DNA of 64,000 bases from Xaviernesmea rhizosphaerae (GTDB lineage: Bacteria; Pseudomonadota; Alphaproteobacteria; Rhizobiales; Rhizobiaceae), in NCBI RefSeq assembly GCF_001938945.1, contig NZ_MKIO01000021.1:1-64000 (forward strand), written 5' to 3'. A program made the translations under genes and the position numbers. Under the pieces are notes generated by a model. The model saw nothing but the letters and a program-made list of their open reading frames with translations. It was not told the origin of the DNA and did not search any database. Shown one piece after another: positions 53,514-62,774 of this stretch (its first letter is position 1; every line of letters begins with the position of its first letter).

Positions 53514-54650
53514 TCAGCGTGTCTGCTCCAGGCTGATCCAGTAGGCGCCGTCAAAAGGCACGGCGGCGAAGCGGTCGTTTATCTCCCGCAGCGTGGCGGC
53601 GGGGTCCAGATCGGGGAAGAGATGGGGACGTAGCCATGTCGCGAAGGCTTCGGCCGCGACCACGTTGAGCGGCACGGCATTGAAGAAATTCCACAGGCCG
53701 TGCACCCGTCCGCTCCTCACGGCGGCGAGCTCTGCCAGGATCGGCGCCGATACGGCCTTCTTGAGGCTGTCGCGCGCCGTCTCCTCGGCCACGCCGGGGC
53801 CGATGACGACGTCGCTATAGCCGCCCGCAGGCGCGGAGGTGGCGATATAGACCTCGGGATTGGCCGCCAGCAGGAATTCCGCGCTGACCATGCCGCCCGG
53901 CGCCGGCAAGCCTTCGGCGACATTGCGTCCGCCGGCAAGCGTCAGAAAGGCGCCGAGACCGCCCGTGCCATAGGCGTAGCAGCAGCGGCCCGGATTGGGG
54001 AAGGCATCCATCAAGACACTCGGCCCCGGTGTATCCGCCCTGGCGACCCGCTCGCGGATGCGCGCGATGCGTTCCTCGAACAGGCGCGCGAAATCATCGG
54101 CCTGGCGCTCGCGATCGATCGCGCGGCCGAGCAGCCGCATGGCCTCCGGCGTCTTGTCCAGCGGCGCGCTGTTGAAATCCAGCACCAGCACGGGAACGCC
54201 GCTCTGTTCCAGCACCGTCATTGCCTGTTTCCCGGCATCGGTATCGGCCTGCCAGTTGGCGAGGATCGCCAGATCCGCGGGAATGGTCAAAAGGGTTTCG
54301 AGCGACAGGCCAGGGCCCGATCCGTCATCGATGCGCGACAAGCGGTCGAGGGCGGGGAATTTCGCGGCGAAGCGGGCATAGAGTTCCGGATTGTCGGCCT
54401 TCATGTCCTCAGACCAACCGGCCAGGCGCGAGACGGGATCGGGATCGACCAGCGACAGCGCGACCAGATGAAAACCAGTGCCAAGCAGGATCGCCTTGGG
54501 ACGCGCGGGGATCGTGACGCTGCGCCCATGCGAATCGGTGAGGGTGACGGGATAGTCCGTGGCGCCGGCAGGGCGGGCGGCGAAGGCCAGCAGCGCCAGC
54601 AGGACAAGCGTTGCGGACAGGAAGCGGACGATGGTGCGAATGTCGGTCAT
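53514..54650 (-). CDS. Siderophore ABC transporter substrate-binding protein
   Basis: A periplasmic binding protein of 378 aa of the FhuD/FepB-like fold with a signal peptide (about residues 1-30) and the typical TDSHGR-VTIPARPKAIL start. It probably carries ferric hydroxamates from the outer-membrane receptor. The start overlaps the end of the reductase gene (ATGA), which fixes ATG 54650 and shows coupling; the longer upstream frame is a shadow over the reductase. The permease and ATPase genes are not next to it. Confidence 0.92.
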   Translation of the reverse strand: MTDIRTIVRFLSATLVLLALLAFAARPAGATDYPVTLTDSHGRSVTIPARPKAILLGTGFHLVALSLVDPDPVSRLAGWSEDMKADNPELYARFAAKFPALDRLSRIDDGSGPGLSLETLLTIPADLAILANWQADTDAGKQAMTVLEQSGVPVLVLDFNSAPLDKTPEAMRLLGRAIDRERQADDFARLFEERIARIRERVARADTPGPSVLMDAFPNPGRCCYAYGTGGLGAFLTLAGGRNVAEGLPAPGGMVSAEFLLAANPEVYIATSAPAGGYSDVVIGPGVAEETARDSLKKAVSAPILAELAAVRSGRVHGLWNFFNAVPLNVVAAEAFATWLRPHLFPDLDPAATLREINDRFAAVPFDGAYWISLEQTR

Positions 54651-55444
54651 GCCGTGGTCTCCAGAGCGCGTTTGCGCTGATCCGGCAGGGCGCAGAGTTC
54701 GCCGCAGCTTGCGACACCGGGCAGGAGATAGCGCAGGCAGCAGACCCGGCGGCGACAGAGCGGCGCGCCCTCGGGCCCGGGATCGTGGCGCAGGCAGCCG
54801 CGGAAGGGGTTGGCGCTGCCGTCCTTGAGCGTGGCCTCGACGAAGAGCGGGCGCGCGGCCCAACCGTGATCGGCGCTCGCTGCGCCGTCCGGCCGCGTGC
54901 GCGCCGTGGCGTTGAAGGCATAGTCGATATAGACGGCCGCATTGTTCCAGGCGAGCTTCGGCGCCAGGCCGCCATGGGCACTCATCAGCGCCACCGCCTC
55001 GCGCAGATGCGCGGTCACCAGCGGGGTCACGAGACCAGGCAGGTCCTCGATATCCGCCTCGCTGAGCGTGCCGGCGCCGTCGAGCCCGAAAGCGCGCGGC
55101 AGGCCATCCTCCCCAAGCGCGATCGTCATCGCCTCCAGCGAGACGGGCAGGGCCTGATGCGCCCGTCCGGCCACGACATAGGGAATGGTCAGCGCCGCGA
55201 AGTAATAGAGCGACCAGAAGGAGGCGAGCGCCCGCCGGTCGCAGGCGCCGCGCGCTTCCTCCATCCGGTCGATCGCCTGGGCAAAGGCGCCCGATCGGAA
55301 GAAGGCGCCGAGCGGCATCGCCTCCGGCAGATCCTCTGCGGCCAGCACTTTTTCCGCGCACCAGGCATGTTCGCCCGTGAACAGGGCAGACAGCGGCAGC
55401 GGCCCGAAAGCGTCGCCCGCGGCGGGATGTGCTGACCCGGTCAT
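54647..55444 (-). CDS. fhuF: FhuF-type siderophore-iron reductase
   Basis: A 265-residue [2Fe-2S] protein that reduces ferric siderophores in the cytoplasm. The C-terminal cluster motif reads CC, ten residues, C, three residues, C (CCLRYLLPGVASCGELC); the E. coli protein has two residues in the last gap. The middle carries the FhuF hallmark around AFNATARTRP. It is four bases after the receptor gene and coupled to the binding-protein gene. Function is secure at family level. Confidence 0.88.
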   Translation of the reverse strand: MTGSAHPAAGDAFGPLPLSALFTGEHAWCAEKVLAAEDLPEAMPLGAFFRSGAFAQAIDRMEEARGACDRRALASFWSLYYFAALTIPYVVAGRAHQALPVSLEAMTIALGEDGLPRAFGLDGAGTLSEADIEDLPGLVTPLVTAHLREAVALMSAHGGLAPKLAWNNAAVYIDYAFNATARTRPDGAASADHGWAARPLFVEATLKDGSANPFRGCLRHDPGPEGAPLCRRRVCCLRYLLPGVASCGELCALPDQRKRALETTA

Positions 55445-55448
55445 GGCA

Positions 55449-57641
55449 CTACCAGCTGTATTTCAGCGAGCCGACGACCTTGCGGCCGGCGTCGCGGTAG
55501 CAGAAATCGGCCGAGCAGACGGCATCGCGCTGGTCGAAGAGATTGGTGGCGTTCACCTGCAGCTTCAGCCCCTCATATTTCTTGTCGATGGCGGCGAAGT
55601 CGTAATGCACGGCGGCATCGAACAGGGCGCGGGCGCTGTTGTGCAGCGTGTTGGTGTCGTTGCCATAGCTCTTGCCGATGAAGCGCACGCCGGCGCCGAA
55701 GCCCAGGCCCGCGGCAAAGCCATCCTCCGGCAGGGTGTAATCCGCCCACAGTGCCGCCATGTGCATCGGCACGGAGGAGACATGATTGCCGACCGTGCCC
55801 TCCGGCCCTTCGAGGATCTTCATGTCGGTATAGGTGTAGGAGGCGGTGACCGACAGGCCGTTGTCGAGCGTGGTCACGCCTTCCAGCTCGAAGCCGCGCG
55901 AGCGCAGCTTGCCGCGCTGGACCTGAATATTGGCCGGGCCCGATGGCAGGTTCACCACCTCGTAGTAAAGGCCGTTCTTCTGCTCGATGTTGAACAGCGC
56001 AGCGGTCAGAAGCGTGTTGAGATCGGGGATCAGATATTTGACGCCGACTTCCTGCTGTGTGCTCTCGGTCGGCTTGAAGGGGGCGCCGGTCTCCTGGTTC
56101 ACGCCGGCATTGGGCGAGAAGGCGGTGGAATAGCTGGCATAGGGGGCGAGGCCGAAATCGAACTCGTAGGTCAGGCCGATGCGGCCGGAAAAGGCCTTGT
56201 CGGTCTGCTTCGTCGTGGTCACGGCGTTGGTGGCGAGCGTGGTGTTGTCCGTGTCGGTCTTCACCCAGTCATGCCGCCCGCCGAGCGTCAGCGTCCAGGC
56301 ATCATAGCGGATCTGGTCCTGGACATAGGCGCCGAGCTGCCACTGGTCCTGATCGGTGCGGGTCTGGAAGGGGATGGGATCGACAGGCCGGCCCTTGGTC
56401 GGGTTGCGGGTGTCGAGCGGCGGGGAGACGCCATAGCCGTTCAGGCTCCTGTAGCGCAATTTGGTGTAGTCGAGACCGACGAGCAGCGTGTGATCGAGCG
56501 CGCCGGTATCGAAGCTGGCCTCGATCTGGTTGTCGATCACGCCCGCCGTCAGCCGCTCCTCGAAAGTGCCGGCGCTGGAATCCAGGAGCAGCGGATCGAC
56601 GGCATTGGGCTGATAGGCAAAGGCCCAGTCGGCATCGGTCTTCAGCGTCGAGAGGCGGGCATTCTGGCGGAAGGTGAAGACATCGTTCAGGCGATGCTCG
56701 AACTCGTAGCCGATGCGCGCCTGATTCTGCACCGAATCGTTGAAGGCGGGATTGCCGGCGAAGAAATCCGAGACCTTGCCGGTGGTCGCGTCGTAATAAT
56801 AGGCCGCCGTGCCGCCCGTCTTGATGCGCGAGACTTCGCCCAGCAGGGTGAAGCGGGTGTCCTCATCCGGCTTCCAGGTCAGCGCCGGGGCGAGATAGAC
56901 ACGGTCGTCGGGCACGCCGACCTGCTCGGTGTCGGCCGAGCGCGCCAGGCCGGTCATGCGGTAGGTCACCGGATCGCTCTCGTTCACCGGACCGGAGAAG
57001 TCGAACTGGCCCTGGATGCGATCCTGCGTGCCATATTGGATCTCGACCTCCCGCAGCGGCGTGTCCGTCGGCCGCTTGGTGATGAGATTGTAGAGCCCGC
57101 CGGCGCCGGAGGCGCCATAGAGCGCGGAGGAGGGGCCGCGCAGGATCGAGACGCCCTCCAGCCCATAGGGCTCGGTCTTGAACAGGGAGGAGCCGGCGCC
57201 CGGCTGGCGCAGATTGTCGCGGAAAATGCCGGTATAGGTCACGTCGAAGCCGCGCACCGTGAAGCTGTCGAAGCGCGGATCGAAGCCATAGCCGCCGACA
57301 CGGGTGCCCGGCGTATAGGCCAGCGCGTCCGTCAGGGTCTGCGGATTGCGGTCTTCCAGCTGCGCCTGCGTGACCGAGGAGACCGATTGCGGCGTCTGCA
57401 GGAAGGGCGTGTCTACCTTGGTGCCTGTAGCGCTCGATGTGCCGACATAGCCATCCGCCGTGATCACCCCGCCGGATCCGCCCGAAGCCACGATCGTGTC
57501 GAGCATCGTGGAGCTTCCGGTCGCGTCCTGCATCGCCGTCGCACCGGCCTCCTGCGCCAGGGCCGTCCGGCAAAACGGGGTGAGCGTTGTGCCGGCCAGT
57601 GCGAGGATCAGAAGAGAGCGGGAAAGCGGCGTCAACGGCAT
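55449..57641 (-). CDS. TonB-dependent siderophore receptor (FhuA-like)
   Basis: An outer-membrane receptor of 730 aa. The signal peptide covers residues 1-30 (ending ALAQ), followed by a TonB-box-like stretch, a plug domain with the QSVSSVT and NPQTLTDAL motifs, the RGFDV sequence, and a beta-barrel ending in an aromatic residue (YSW). It resembles ferrichrome and ferrioxamine receptors. ATG 57641 follows AGGA; an in-frame start 12 codons upstream overlaps the candidate iron box and lacks a ribosome site. First gene of the iron unit. Confidence 0.93.
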   Translation of the reverse strand: MPLTPLSRSLLILALAGTTLTPFCRTALAQEAGATAMQDATGSSTMLDTIVASGGSGGVITADGYVGTSSATGTKVDTPFLQTPQSVSSVTQAQLEDRNPQTLTDALAYTPGTRVGGYGFDPRFDSFTVRGFDVTYTGIFRDNLRQPGAGSSLFKTEPYGLEGVSILRGPSSALYGASGAGGLYNLITKRPTDTPLREVEIQYGTQDRIQGQFDFSGPVNESDPVTYRMTGLARSADTEQVGVPDDRVYLAPALTWKPDEDTRFTLLGEVSRIKTGGTAAYYYDATTGKVSDFFAGNPAFNDSVQNQARIGYEFEHRLNDVFTFRQNARLSTLKTDADWAFAYQPNAVDPLLLDSSAGTFEERLTAGVIDNQIEASFDTGALDHTLLVGLDYTKLRYRSLNGYGVSPPLDTRNPTKGRPVDPIPFQTRTDQDQWQLGAYVQDQIRYDAWTLTLGGRHDWVKTDTDNTTLATNAVTTTKQTDKAFSGRIGLTYEFDFGLAPYASYSTAFSPNAGVNQETGAPFKPTESTQQEVGVKYLIPDLNTLLTAALFNIEQKNGLYYEVVNLPSGPANIQVQRGKLRSRGFELEGVTTLDNGLSVTASYTYTDMKILEGPEGTVGNHVSSVPMHMAALWADYTLPEDGFAAGLGFGAGVRFIGKSYGNDTNTLHNSARALFDAAVHYDFAAIDKKYEGLKLQVNATNLFDQRDAVCSADFCYRDAGRKVVGSLKYSW

Positions 57642-57669
57642 GGCATGCGTCCTGAAGTCAAAGAAAGAT

Positions 57670-57684
57670 GACTTCATGTATCAA
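57670..57684. promoter_or_regulatory. Candidate IRO (RirA) box upstream of the siderophore receptor
   Basis: TGA, nine bases, TCA on both strands fits the published IRO-box pattern TGA-N9-TCA of rhizobial RirA. It lies 29-43 bases upstream of the receptor ATG in an AT-rich stretch. The motif is short, so a chance match is possible. Confidence 0.4.
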
Positions 57685-57889
57685 CTTTTATGCCAATGGA
57701 AAGAGAATTGTGGGTTTTTTAAGTCAAGTTTTTGGCCGTCCGCAAAGCTTTGTTCGCACTGGTTGTTTTCCCGGCACCGCGAGACAATTTTCGGTCTGTT
57801 TCAGCGTCTCCCATCGCGCCGCCTCTTGTCTTCCCGGGCGTTTGATGGTCGGCTCGTGCCTCTTCCCATGACAGTTTCAGGATCGGTCG

Positions 57890-58816
57890 ATGCCCGTCAG
57901 CCCGTCACCCAGCGAAGCCGAGATTCTCGCCTTTCAGGCGATTTGCGATGGCTTCTACCCGCCGGATGCGGTTGACGCGCCGATCGATACGCAGCGGCGT
58001 TATTATGACGCGCTCTGCGCCCGATTCGATCAGCCGTCGCCGGCCGGGCTGCGGCGGGAGGAGGGCGCGGTCGGCGCCGTGCCGATCCGGCGCTATCATC
58101 CCGCCAACGTGCGCGGTCCGGCGCTGGTGCTCTATCTGCATGGGGGCGGATTCGTCGTCGGATCGCTCGACAGCCATGATGCGATCTGTGCCGAGCTTGC
58201 CGACCGCACGGGGCGGGAGGTGGTGGCGGTGGCCTATCGCCTGGCGCCGGAGCATGTCTGGCCGGCCGGTTTCGAGGATTGCCATGCCGTGCTGGAGAGC
58301 CTTCTCCAGGAAGAGCGGCCGCTGGTTCTGGCAGGCGATAGTGCCGGCGGCAATCTGGCGGCGGGCCTGGCGATTTCGGCGCGCGACCGTGGCCTGGCCG
58401 GCATCTGTGGACAGGCGCTGATCTATCCCGGCCTCGGCGGCGACCTGGTCTCCGGCTCCTATGCCGAGATGGCGGATGCCCCGGGCCTGACCACGGCCGA
58501 TGTGCGCTATTATCGCGAGATCCTGAAAGCGCCCGAGGATCTGCCGGCAGCCATGCCGCTGCGGGCGCCATCTCTCGCCGGCCTGCCGCCCGCCTTCATC
58601 ACGGCGGCGCATTTCGACCCGCTGCGCGACGATGCCCGGCTCTATGCCGGCCGGCTTGCGGCCGATGGCGTCGATGTCACCTTCCGCGAAGAGCGTCAGA
58701 TGGTGCATGCCTGGCTGCGCGCCCGGCATATGAGCCCGGGCGCGAAGGCCGGCTTCTCGGCCCTCTGCGAAGGTCTTGCCGCGCTCTGCCAGCGCGGGGA
58801 GGCGGGCGGCGCCTGA
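57890..58816 (+). CDS. Alpha/beta hydrolase, hormone-sensitive-lipase type
   Basis: A 308-residue cytoplasmic esterase. The oxyanion motif HGGGF is at residues 84-88, the nucleophile elbow GDSAGG holds S151, an Asp stands in HFDPLRDD near 241 and His in the late VHAW motif. It belongs to the HSL (bacterial family IV) esterases acting on short acyl esters. CAGGA stands ten bases before the ATG. No partner genes; convergent with the CocE-type gene across hairpins. Confidence 0.9.
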   Translation: MPVSPSPSEAEILAFQAICDGFYPPDAVDAPIDTQRRYYDALCARFDQPSPAGLRREEGAVGAVPIRRYHPANVRGPALVLYLHGGGFVVGSLDSHDAICAELADRTGREVVAVAYRLAPEHVWPAGFEDCHAVLESLLQEERPLVLAGDSAGGNLAAGLAISARDRGLAGICGQALIYPGLGGDLVSGSYAEMADAPGLTTADVRYYREILKAPEDLPAAMPLRAPSLAGLPPAFITAAHFDPLRDDARLYAGRLAADGVDVTFREERQMVHAWLRARHMSPGAKAGFSALCEGLAALCQRGEAGGA

Positions 58817-58837
58817 CGCCGCCCCTTTTTGCCGCTT

Positions 58838-58915
58838 ATACGGTTTCCGGCTGATCGCTTCGCGAACCGAAAACAAGAACCAACGAAAATCTCTGGCCGG
58901 AAGGCCAGATTTTCG
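58838..58915. repeat. Left part of a compound palindromic element
   Basis: ATACGGTTTCCGG occurs at 58838-58850 and again at 58926-58937. Between the copies lies a hairpin (58884-58915) with arms CGAAAAT and ATTTTCG plus CTGGCC/GGCCAG around a GGAA loop. The stem is well formed and follows the esterase gene by about 70 bases. Confidence 0.6.
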
Positions 58916-58923
58916 ATGGAACG

Positions 58924-58960
58924 AATACGGTTTCCGGTCTGATCAACCGGAAACCGTATT
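58924..58960. terminator. Perfect hairpin overlapping the CocE stop codon
   Basis: Perfect 15-base arms (58924-58938 and 58946-58960) with a seven-base loop. The stop of the minus-strand hydrolase gene (58959-58961) lies on the right arm. It can terminate both convergent transcripts. No long T-run is present. Confidence 0.75.
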
Positions 58961-60959
58961 ACATCAGCGCCCGGGGGATGCGCTTTTCAAAGCGCTTGGC
59001 GAAGATCTCGCTGTCGCCCTCGAAGGCTGTCACCTCTGCCGAGGTCAGCCATTCGTCCCTGGTGCAGGCCAGCCGCGAGGTGGAGACCGTGCGGGCCGAC
59101 CAGCCCTCGCGCTCCGTCACGCAGGTCCAGGTCGAAACGCCCGTCATCGACAGCGGGTCGCCTTGGGTGATCGACCAGCATTCCTCGCGCAGATCGCGGA
59201 TGGCAAGCCCCGTGTCGGGATGGCGGAACAGGCCGGTATCCTCGACGATGATGTAGCGCGTGGTGCCGGTGGCCAAGTCCCGCTCGACGCGGCGCTCGGT
59301 GCGCCCGGGCGAAAGCTCGGTGTAATGCGGCAAGGGATCCGGATTTTCCGGCTCCGGCACGGTGATGCGCTCATGGTCGCCGAGGAGCGGCATGGCGAGG
59401 CCAAGCGTTGCGGCGTCGATCGTGATCCCGGCATCCTCCGGCGTCGGCAGGATCATCGGCCAATAGGCGGTGGACAGCGCGATGCGCAGCCTGTGGCCCT
59501 CGCCGATGCGATAGCCGCAGGCATCCAGCACCAGCCGCACGGTGATGGGCGCACCGGGAACGAGCGGCGTCGGCGCGGCATTGCCGTCGCGATGGCATAG
59601 GTTCAGCACGCCGAAGGTGATGCGCGTGGCCGCGCCATCGGGATGGAGATCGACCAGGCGGACGATGAGATTGGCCACGGGTGCATGCGGCGTCAGCGTC
59701 AGCGTCACCTCGGGACGGCCGAGATAGGCCTCGCCTTCCGCAAAGGGCTCGGTCTCGAAGGTCAGCGAGCCGGCATCGTCGAGCCGCTGGTCGCCGGCCA
59801 TTTCCGCATCCGGCTTCAGGGTGAACCACTCGCCCGATTGTGTGCCGGTGTCGAGCGGGGAGCGCAGGAAGATCGCATGCGGCTGCGGATGCGGCACCGG
59901 CAGGCCCTGCGTCAGTGCGCCATAGGGGCCGACATGGAAGCTCTGCATCTCGGGCGCCTGCCAGTCCTGCTTGGCGATCCAGAAGCCGGGCTCCACCGCG
60001 CGGCGCAGCGCCGGACGCGGTCCGTCGAGAATGAAGGCGCGCATCTGCGGCAGCGCCTCGGCGCCATTGTCCTCGTCGCGCAGCCAGCGGTTCCACCAGG
60101 CAATCGCCTCGCCATGAAAGTCGGCGCGCGGCTTGGGCCAGGCGAAATGCGGATATTTGTGCACCCAGGGGCCGATCATCGCCTTGGCCTTGGGGCCGAG
60201 CCCTTCCACCGCCTTGATCGGCGTGTTGCGGTAGCCATCGGCCCAGCCGGCAATCACCAGAGCCGGCACGGGGAAGCCGTCGAAATCCTCGCAGATCGAG
60301 CCATGCTGCCAGAAGGCGTCGCGATGGGGATGGGCCAGCCATTCCTCCAGGAAGAAGGGCTCACCCTCCAGCCGCTCCAGCCACATCGCCTTCCAGGCGT
60401 CGCCCACAAGCGCCGGATCGGGCGAGCGGCTCTGATAGCCGAGCATGGTCGCCGCCCAGGAGAGCTGGGCGGAGAGATGGGTGCCGTCCTTGTAATGGAT
60501 GTCGTCATTGTAGCGGTCGACGGTGGAGGCGATCGAGATCACGGCTTTCAGCGCCGGCGGCTTCAGCGCGGCCACCTGCAGGCAGTTGAACCCGCCCCAG
60601 GAAATGCCCATCATGCCCACCCTGCCGTTCGACCAGGGCTGGGCGGCGATCCATTCCACCAGTTCGTAGCCATCGGACAGTTCGCGCGGCGTATATTCGC
60701 CGTCGATCACGCCCTCGGATTCCCCCGAGCCCCTGATGTCCACGCGCACGCCGGCAATGCCGGCGGCGGCGAAGACCGGATAGGTCGATTCGTCGCGCAG
60801 GCTGGTGCCGCCCTGCTTGCGATAGGGCAGGTATTCCAGCACCGCCGGCACCGGGTCGTCCCCGGCATTGTCAGGCATCCAGATGCGCGCGGCGAGCCGC
60901 GTGCCGTCCTTCAGCCGGATCCATTCGTTCTCGATGACGGTGAAGCCGCGCGCGGACAT
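58959..60959 (-). CDS. CocE/NonD family hydrolase (X-Pro dipeptidyl-peptidase type)
   Basis: A 666-residue serine hydrolase. The catalytic elbow is GISWGG with S120, the Asp near PVLVIAGWADGY-type positions is present (ALVIAGWADGYRN), and the C-terminal jelly-roll domain (about residues 370-600) is typical of the CocE/PepX group. It has no signal peptide. AAAGGA precedes ATG 60959. It is 73 bases downstream of a peptide-binding protein on the same strand, so it may hydrolyse an imported peptide or ester. The exact substrate is unknown. Confidence 0.9.
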   Translation of the reverse strand: MSARGFTVIENEWIRLKDGTRLAARIWMPDNAGDDPVPAVLEYLPYRKQGGTSLRDESTYPVFAAAGIAGVRVDIRGSGESEGVIDGEYTPRELSDGYELVEWIAAQPWSNGRVGMMGISWGGFNCLQVAALKPPALKAVISIASTVDRYNDDIHYKDGTHLSAQLSWAATMLGYQSRSPDPALVGDAWKAMWLERLEGEPFFLEEWLAHPHRDAFWQHGSICEDFDGFPVPALVIAGWADGYRNTPIKAVEGLGPKAKAMIGPWVHKYPHFAWPKPRADFHGEAIAWWNRWLRDEDNGAEALPQMRAFILDGPRPALRRAVEPGFWIAKQDWQAPEMQSFHVGPYGALTQGLPVPHPQPHAIFLRSPLDTGTQSGEWFTLKPDAEMAGDQRLDDAGSLTFETEPFAEGEAYLGRPEVTLTLTPHAPVANLIVRLVDLHPDGAATRITFGVLNLCHRDGNAAPTPLVPGAPITVRLVLDACGYRIGEGHRLRIALSTAYWPMILPTPEDAGITIDAATLGLAMPLLGDHERITVPEPENPDPLPHYTELSPGRTERRVERDLATGTTRYIIVEDTGLFRHPDTGLAIRDLREECWSITQGDPLSMTGVSTWTCVTEREGWSARTVSTSRLACTRDEWLTSAEVTAFEGDSEIFAKRFEKRIPRALM

Positions 60960-61032
60960 AGGCAGTCTTTCCTTTCGATCGGACGGTCGGAGCGGGGCGG
61001 CTGGTGTCGCCGCCCCGTCAGGTTTGATCAAC

Positions 61033-62598
61033 TCAGCTGTCGAACCAGAAGCGGCTGCCGATATAGCCATTGGACAGGTCGTTGCCGATGTCATCGACAA
61101 AGCCCTTGAGCTTGGAGGAGGCGGCCATGATGTAGTCGTTGAAGACGGGCAGGATCAGCCCGCCATCGTCGCGCACCATCAGCGCCATGTCGTGGTAGAG
61201 CGCCTTGCGCTTGGCCTCGTCCAGTTCGGAGCGCGCCTGCAAGAGCATCCTGTCGAACTCCGGCCGCTTGAAATGCGTGTCGTTCCACTCGGCGGTGGAG
61301 AGATAGGAGGTCGAATAGCGGCTGTCCTGCGTCGGCCGGCCGCCCCAGTAGGAGGCGCTGAAGGGCTGCACGTTCCAGACATTGGTCCAGTAGCCGTCTT
61401 CCGGCTCGCGGCGGATGTCGAGCGCGATCCCGGCCTTCTTGGCGCTTTCCTGGAACAGCACGGCCGCATCGACGGCGCCGGGGAAGGCGGCATCCGAAGT
61501 GCGCAGCAGGATCGGGCCGGAATGGCCCGACTTCTTGAAGTGGAAGGCGGCCTTGTCGGGATCATAGGCGCGCTGCTCGATGCCTTCGGGCGCGAGCGCG
61601 TAATTGCCGTTGACGGGATAGTCATTGCCGAGCGTGCCGAAGCCGCCGAGCACGCGGTCGAGGATCTGCTGCCGGTCGATGGCATATTTCAGCGCCAGGC
61701 GCAGGTCTTTGTTGTCGAAGGGCGCGGTGTCGCAGTGCATCAGGAAGCAATAGAAGCCCTTGCCCTGGGAGCGCAGGATTTCCACGCGCGGCGCGCGCTT
61801 GAGCAGCGGCACGGTCTTGGGATCGATCGTGTTGATGAAGTGCACCTGGCCGGAGGAGAGCGCGGCGATGCGGGCGGTGGCATCGTTCATCACGGTGATT
61901 TCCGCCGCATCGACGAAACCGCGATTGGACCGCCAGTCCGCCTTGTTCTTCTCGAACGTGGCGCGCACGCCCGGCTCGAAGCTCTTCAGCACGTAAGGAC
62001 CGGTGCCGATGGCCGCCGTCGGCTTGTCGACGCCGCCCTTGGGCTGGACGATCAGGTGATAGTCGGTGAGAATTAGCGGCAGGTCGGCATTGCCTTCCGC
62101 CAGCGTCAGCACGAGATCGCCGGCCTTTTCCTCGATCGTCTTGATCGAGCGCAGCAGGCCGAGCGCGCCCGACTTGGACCCTTCGTCGGCATGGCGCTTC
62201 AAGGTGGCGACCACATCGCCCACCGTCATGGTGGCGCCGTCATGGAAGCGCACGTCCTTGCGGATCTTGAAGGTCCAGACCGAGGCATCGGGCGAGGATT
62301 CCCAGGAGGAGGCGAGCGCGGGTAGGGCCGCGCCGGTCTTCGGGTCGCTTTCGACCAGCGTGTCGCCCCAGAGGCGGCCGACGACGAAGAGCACGGAGGC
62401 GCTGTAGGTTGCGGGGTCGAGCGTGTCGGTCGCAGCACCCCCCTTCAGGCCCATCTTCAGCGTGCCGCCGCGCTTGGGCTCCTGCGCCCGCGCGGCACCC
62501 GGCAGAAGCAGGCCGGAGGCGGTGGCAGTCAGGCCAAGGCCCGCCGCGCCGCCGAGAAAACCGCGGCGCGTGACGCCGTTGAGAAAGTCGCTCATCAT
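61033..62598 (-). CDS. Peptide ABC transporter substrate-binding protein (SBP_bac_5), Tat-exported
   Basis: A periplasmic binding protein of 521 aa. The twin-arginine signal (TRRGFLGGAAGL) covers about residues 8-40. The family-5 fold is shown by VWTFKIRKDVRFHDGATMT and FAS-like DLRLALKYAIDRQQI motifs. The ATG at 62598 follows AAGGGA. Its permease and ATPase genes are not on its downstream side; a related ATPase begins past the right edge beyond a divergent regulator. It is cotranscribed with the CocE gene. Confidence 0.92.
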   Translation of the reverse strand: MMSDFLNGVTRRGFLGGAAGLGLTATASGLLLPGAARAQEPKRGGTLKMGLKGGAATDTLDPATYSASVLFVVGRLWGDTLVESDPKTGAALPALASSWESSPDASVWTFKIRKDVRFHDGATMTVGDVVATLKRHADEGSKSGALGLLRSIKTIEEKAGDLVLTLAEGNADLPLILTDYHLIVQPKGGVDKPTAAIGTGPYVLKSFEPGVRATFEKNKADWRSNRGFVDAAEITVMNDATARIAALSSGQVHFINTIDPKTVPLLKRAPRVEILRSQGKGFYCFLMHCDTAPFDNKDLRLALKYAIDRQQILDRVLGGFGTLGNDYPVNGNYALAPEGIEQRAYDPDKAAFHFKKSGHSGPILLRTSDAAFPGAVDAAVLFQESAKKAGIALDIRREPEDGYWTNVWNVQPFSASYWGGRPTQDSRYSTSYLSTAEWNDTHFKRPEFDRMLLQARSELDEAKRKALYHDMALMVRDDGGLILPVFNDYIMAASSKLKGFVDDIGNDLSNGYIGSRFWFDS

Positions 62599-62695
62599 CG
62601 TTCCCTTCATCCTTGCCCGCCAGCCTTCAAGCCGTGCGGGATGCGCTTTGTTGCGGAAAAGGTAGTCGGCTGGGAGGGCCGCACAATTTCGCGAG

Positions 62696-62723
62696 TTGAC
62701 GCGATCTGACGCGCGTTTACGCT
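62696..62723 (+). promoter_or_regulatory. Candidate promoter of the XRE regulator
   Basis: TTGACG (62696-62701) and TACGCT (62718-62723) are 16 bases apart, about 50 bases before the regulator's ATG. Overlapping it, TGACGCG repeats directly at 62697 and 62707, ten bases apart, a spacing expected of a dimer-bound operator. Confidence 0.4.
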
Positions 62724-62774
62724 AGGGGGCAAGCTGGAGCAGCCCGGCCTGCTTCAACACCATTCTTCGGCCCG

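Noticed and set aside
53514..55361. Fused 615-codon frame of the binding protein
   Set aside because: The N-terminal 237 codons overlap the FhuF gene in another frame and look random. The ATGA overlap gives the true start at 54650.
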